Shown in pieces: positions 7,506 through 12,010 of a stretch of 12,010 bases of DNA (position 1 is the first letter of the stretch; each line of letters starts with the position of its first letter). Location of the stretch: contig JADGJG010000832.1 in NCBI GenBank assembly GCA_027596195.1, positions 1 to 12,010 of the forward strand. The letters are read 5' to 3'. The notes under the pieces are model-generated. The model searched no databases and was not told where the DNA came from. It worked only from the letters and a program-made list of their open reading frames with translations. The position numbers were made by a program, and so were the translations under genes. The stretch is from Podochytrium sp. JEL0797 (Eukaryota; Chytridiomycota; Chytridiomycetes; Chytridiales; Chytriomycetaceae).

Positions 7506-7574
7506 CTGAACGGTTGTGTGGATTCGTTAGAACAACGGTACAGAAAGCGGCGAACGGCGAGACGGTGACAATAC
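7506..7574. repeat. 69-bp repeat, copy 3
   Basis: Identical to copy 1 and separated from copy 2 by 89 bp of AT-rich sequence. Followed by the same TATTCAGAACAGAAT segment as copy 2, so the duplicated block is at least 84 bp. GGGAAAGTC occurs on both outer flanks of the cluster (about 7265 and 7591). Confidence 0.97.
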
Positions 7575-7589
7575 TATTCAGAACAGAAT

Positions 7590-8401
7590 AGGGAAAGTCA
7601 CCGGCCGTGTTCGTTGCTTTAGTACTTTTCCGCATACAACCGCCAGGGATGAGCCAGGAGATGCAGGCGTGCATGTGACTGGATATGGGGAGCAACGAGC
7701 GACTTGGCAGCACTGTTAGTGCCAGGGGGGCTTGCGACTTGGTAGGGTGAGTAATGCGGGGGTGGCACGTGGTGAGCGACGGGGCACGTGCAGGCGAAAT
7801 AGGGTTCGAATAGGATGACTAAGCACTTGTGGTGGATACTTGCATTCTCTGTTCGCGCGCGTCCGCCTCGCGTGATCCTTCCCGCCCACCCGTCACTGGC
7901 AACGCCCCCACTGCCACGATTTTCGAAACCCGTTTCGGAGGCTCTGGAGTCGTTCGTTTCATTACTGGTGAGGATGATTGTCACCAATCTGCGGTCTCGC
8001 AATCGAGCCACCTCGGTATTTTTCGATTGCATCCAAGAGAGGTCGGAGGGTTGCTGCCTCTTTCATACCTTGTGAATAACCAAAGGGGGGTTATTTGATC
8101 ACAACTTCAACAACTCTTGATTGAATTGAATCACTTTTTGATGCGCCGTTTCTGAAAATCAGAACCTGCCAACCAAAACACGAACAAAAATAACCAGCAA
8201 CTATTACAGTGTGTGACAGCGCAACAGTCGCGTTTCTTAAGCAAGCAATACGGGAGGAGATATAAGCAAGCCGAAGCGGGACCTTGTTTGAGGCAGAGGT
8301 GTACCGACGATAATCATTAAAAAATGATCCGCCACCGATCCGCCACTTTTCCTGCGTTCCCCTTTTTCTATTTATAGACTCTGCGTGGAAATGTGGATTG
8401 T
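7590..8401. other. Gene-poor spacer
   Basis: No gene is supported. Open frames exist on both strands (minus 7619-8032; plus 7815-8098), but none shows a recognisable motif, consistent start or neighbour logic. A small AT hairpin (ATCATT-AAAA-AATGAT, 8313-8328) and a tandem GATCCGCCAC repeat (8326-8335 and 8337-8346) are present. Confidence 0.4.
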
Positions 8402-8446
8402 TTTATTTTGATTCTTGTTATTATTATGTAAAACGGCACATGCGTG

Positions 8447-8452
8447 TTTATT
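8447..8452 (-). terminator. Candidate poly(A) signal of the WD40 gene (AATAAA)
   Basis: Plus-strand TTTATT reads AATAAA on the minus strand, about 167 nt after the TGA stop at 8619-8621. Another copy lies further downstream at 8402-8407. Confidence 0.4.
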
Positions 8453-8618
8453 TTTACACCGAGAACGAAAACTCAATCCCATCAATACTGTGCAACTTGA
8501 CACTCCGTTCCCCCAACCATTCGAACCGAACTTGGAAATTCGCCACAGAATTCGGTTCTTTCAAGTCAAAAATAATCAGTCAGGTCCCCCCCCCCCCTAA
8601 AAAAAACAACAAAAAAAC

Positions 8619-11600
8619 TCAACTCTGCGCAGGCCCCACACTAAACTCCCTAAAATTCTTCATATGTCCCGCCTTTGAAACCGCACCGGGAGAATTTCCA
8701 CCCCCAAACGCACCCACCAACGAGTTGAGGAACCCGGACGAGAGTTGCCAGAACCGCACGCAATTTTCTTCAAAACTGAACGTGACGCTGAGCTTGCCGT
8801 CTGAGGAAAAGGCAACCGCTGTGACGGGTTTCGTGTGTCCCTTTGTTTTTTTTGGGGGGTGGGTTGTACCCAAAATGTCAATTCGTGACCCAATCCAACA
8901 ACGGGATCGGAACGAAAAAAGCAACAATCTTCACCTCCAACACCTGCACCTTAGTCGCCGTCTTCAAATCATACACGACCGTCAACCCATCCATCGTCCC
9001 GACCGCGAGCTTCTGCGATCCATGGTGGAACGCGACGCACGGGAAATTCTTGACGAGTTCGGCGAAATTCGAAGTGACGACCGTTTGCACAGCTTCCCTC
9101 ACTCCCGGCACGTTCGGATCCAACGATTTGACCATGGATTCAATAATGAGTGGGATGTGGACGTATAGGAGCATTGGTTTCTAGTTGTCGCCCCACAAAA
9201 AAAATCACGTGTCAGAACAAACACCAGGGTTAAACGTCTCACAAACCTTGGCAATAAACATCCCCAACAACTTCAACCCACCCACGCGTTCCGCCACATT
9301 CTTGGAATGCACAAAATCAAACGTCAGAGTCGAAATAAACAGCCCCGGATTCACACTCGCAATCTGCACAACCGCCTGTCGCGACACCATCACCAACGCA
9401 GGGCTCGGTGTCGAACCCGGGCCAGACGCCATAGCGACCGCGTGAGTCGCAGCGTCCTTTGACGGAGTCGCCGGACTCGAACTCGCTGCAGCAGGGGCAG
9501 AAGGCGCCTGGAGTCCCGTTGTGGTGATGATGCTGCGGAGGACGTTGGCAGCGTTCACGTGCGGTTCCCAGGTCTGGAACCCGCGCCCCAATAACTCCAC
9601 GGCCATCATGCGGTGCGGACTGCGAATGTCTTCTTTGAGGAGGGTGTCGAGTGATTCGGCCACGTCTCGACACAGTCTGGGGTGTTTTGAAAAACGATGT
9701 CAACCAAAAGCTTTTGCAAATAGGAGGGGGAATCCGGAGCAAACCTGGCAGGCAACAACTTTGGATCCTCGCACCCAATAATTCCCATTATCACGGCCGC
9801 CCGCATATTCGACTTCAACGCCTTCTGCTTAGGAGCAACAACCGAAGGCACTGTCCACAGCAGAGTAAGTCCCCCCGCACCCTCACACACAACCACACAT
9901 GAAAAAAAACAAAGACTCACAAAACCCCCTCCAATAATCAATCACTTCCATCCTCTCAGCATCACTCAAATTGCCCAACGTGGCGCTGAAAATGGTCCTC
10001 GCAGCCTGTTGAACGTCCGAAATCTGGTCCTGCCAGTACTTTGCGAGGAACGAGAACGAAGGCGGTTGAAAGTGGGGGGACACGGTGGAGGCGGCAAGGG
10101 AGCAGAATTTAGAAATGATGGCCAACACGTCCTTTTCGTATTCTAGAAAAAAACGAAGGAGTTTAGAATCGGGAGTGTGTGAAGTGCCCGTTCAGAGAGT
10201 AGCGGTACCCTTTTTGACAGTAATGGTGCGCAACAACGAAACAATCTGCAACATTCTCGACGCTGACATGGTCGGAGACAAACTCCACTCCACACCCGCC
10301 TCGCCAGTCCTCGGAATCGGAACCGAAATGAATCCATTCGCCCTGTCCAAAAACAAGCCATCAACATTCAAAAAACAACAAAATAACCACTCACCCCCGA
10401 TTCCCTACCGCCACATCCCCCACCGTCTCACACAGCCCAAACACTGCCTTACAAACTCGATCCACTTCACTCTCAACCCCCCAACTCAACGACGCGCTCA
10501 AAACCCCGCGCACAAGGTCCCGATCCCCAAACACACGCGGCGTCGGTGCCACCACGACACCTGCACCCCCCGCCGCCGCAACAGCAGGAGACACAGGCGC
10601 CACTTCCACAGCAGAAGGACGCTTCGACGCCACGAGAGTAGTCGATCTGTCGGACCGAGTTGTCATTGTGGGAGACGGTGGTCCGGACCCCATTTTCCCA
10701 CTCCGACTCGGCGTTTTGAACATCGCGGGGACTGTGAGTCCTTTGGTTGGAGATGTGGAGACGGAATCGTGTGTCGCGGTGGGGTCGGACGAGGAAGTTG
10801 GTTTCTTGACGGGTGTGAGATCCTTTTCGGATTTGCGCGATTGTGGGGGGGTCGAGGGCGGGGTGATGGAGTATTGACCGCCATACACGTCGTTGATGAA
10901 TCGTTTGAGGTTGACGAGGAGGATAAAGAGGATTGGTGTTCCTGTTCACAACAGAACCAAGCGTCAAAAAGAAAAATCCCCAAATACAGGCATGTTTTTA
11001 CGTACGATTGAACCCCGCCGCGACGGGAAACGCTGCAAACGTTTGCTTCGTGTTGACATTTGCATAGTCTTGTCCATAATCGCCCAACACCAACGAACAG
11101 TCACAACACGAGATGATTTCAGCGGCCGTGTCGCCTTCTTCGACACGGTCCAAGTGGCCCGTTTTGAGCTGGGGTGGGAGAGTCGGGTTTGAGACGAAAT
11201 GGAAAGAACCGTGGCGGTCAACAAAAAGGGAAAAAACGAACCTGCCAAACATACACGCTGCCTTCAAAATTCGAACACTGAACCACCATCGTTTCCTCCA
11301 ACGCCCTCCAATGCAACGCATACACGTCGTGACAGTGTCCCGTGAGAATATACACACTGTGCATTGGAAAATAAATATACGGGAGCAAAAGAATGATGCA
11401 AACAACCCGACACACACCTCTTGAACGAATCCAAATCAATCACTGCAATCGACGCATCTTCTGCTACAGAAATAATCCCATGCTTCATCTTCATCCCCGC
11501 GCCAAGAGGCACGGGAACAAACATCTTGACAGACCGCGCATGGCACACGAGCGTGGCCAACACCGTTCCCTTCCTGAAGAATAGGAAAATTACGTTCGCA

Positions 11601-12010
11601 TTAATTAACCTTCTAATTCCAAACCACCGAACCAACAAATACGAAAAAAAACTCAACTCCAAATCCCACACCCTAATCCGCTGATCCGCCCCACCACTCA
11701 TCAACACATTCTTTCCGCCAGTTGCACGAAAATCACACTGATATAACGCGCGTACGGTTCGAGGCCCTTCTTCCTGTTCGTGACGACCTGCTGAAAACAC
11801 GGCCACCGCGTCGCGTTGCAGCCGGTCCACGGACATGAAGAAGGGAGATGTGATTGGGACGATGTAGATTGTTCCAGTTTCTGTTAGAGAGCAACGCGTT
11901 CAGGGAAATACATTTGTTTTGGCTGAGGTTGAGGAAGGGGGGGGGGGGGGGGTGTGCATACCCCAACCGAGGGCAAAAAATTTTTCCGAAACGAGGCACG
12001 CGGCATTAAT
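8619..12010 (-). CDS. WDR7/rabconnectin-3 beta-like WD40 protein, 3' part (870 aa visible)
   Basis: Exons in transcript order: 12010-11962, 11880-11658, 11573-11418, 11356-11242, 11168-11006, 10941-10395, 10342-10209, 10142-9921, 9850-9745, 9676-9247, 9180-8935 and 8840-8619. All 11 junctions keep phase and total 871 codons including the stop. N-terminal WD repeats are visible in ALGWETGTIYIVP, ADQRIRVWDLEKGTVLATL, GHCHDVYALHW and EGSVYVWQLKTGHLDR. A Ser/Thr/Pro-rich insert spans about residues 250-350. A helical middle follows (about 420-750; for example AVELLGRGF and MLLYVHIPLIIESMVKSLDP). C-terminal WD repeats are LAVGTMDGLTVVYDL and LEGHTKPVTAVAFSSDGK. N- and C-terminal WD repeats around a helical centre fit WDR7, the partner of DMXL proteins in V-ATPase assembly. 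The 5' end lies beyond the window. Family is fairly sure; function is inferred. Confidence 0.85.
8841..8934 (-). other. Last WD40-gene intron, atypical acceptor (94 nt, phase 0)
   Basis: Donor GTGAAG at 8934, acceptor ACAAAG ending at 8841, preceded by C and A runs rather than a T-rich tract. The joined protein reads VQVLEGHTKPVTAVAF, a textbook WD-repeat boundary, so the junction is accepted despite the weak site. Confidence 0.75.
11881..11961 (-). other. WD40-gene intron with C16 homopolymer (81 nt, phase 1)
   Basis: Donor GTATGC at 11961, acceptor CTCTAACAG ending at 11881. Splicing restores the WD-repeat frame GWETGTIY. The intron carries 16 consecutive C on the minus strand (plus-strand G at 11937-11952) close behind the donor. 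Confidence 0.8.

Noticed and set aside
7279..7574. CRISPR array
   Set aside because: Only three 69-bp repeats, two directly abutting and the third 89 bp away, with no regular spacers, in a eukaryotic context.
7619..8032. 137-codon minus-strand open frame, with overlapping plus-strand frames at 7815-8098
   Set aside because: Frames are open on both strands, the protein is featureless, and there is no supporting neighbour or splice structure. Chance remains likely.

Overview
The window looks like nuclear DNA of a eukaryote with compact, intron-containing genes. Introns are 49-94 nt, begin with GT, end with AG, and have loose donor sequences. An early-diverging or other filamentous-type fungus fits best: eIF4G carries an MA3 domain (absent from budding yeast), a WDR7/rabconnectin-3-beta-type gene is present, and introns are short. 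This taxonomic guess is an inference with modest certainty. No bacterial, phage or CRISPR features were seen.

Layout. (1) Positions 1-4489, plus strand: translation initiation factor eIF4G. It has a Pro/Gln-rich N-terminus, a tandem SPKR block, an eIF4E-binding-like helix, an RGG region, MIF4G, a second RGG region, MA3 and an acidic tail. Three introns can be placed, and the spliced frame encodes 1422 residues from the first visible ATG. (2) 4490-4989: convergent 3' ends. (3) 4990-6409, minus strand: an unrecognised nuclear-looking protein with an N-terminal coiled coil and a C-terminal Cys/His zinc module. Just past its TAA stop, the same frame continues across a 61-nt intron into a second, fully formed zinc module. 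(4) 6607-6935, minus strand: a diverged, 5'-truncated tandem copy of the end of that gene, with the homologous intron and mostly synonymous changes at the zinc-ligand codons. (5) About 6936-8400: gene-poor DNA with a tRNA 3'-half-like remnant and three near-identical 69-bp repeats. (6) 8619-12010, minus strand: the 3' part of a WDR7-type WD40 gene in 12 exons, 870 residues visible, running off the right edge.

The genes do not form a pathway. eIF4G acts in cap-dependent translation, and the WDR7 homologue probably acts in V-ATPase assembly and endomembrane acidification. The role of the zinc-module gene is unknown. Its split double zinc module and decayed neighbouring copy are the least explained signals in the window.
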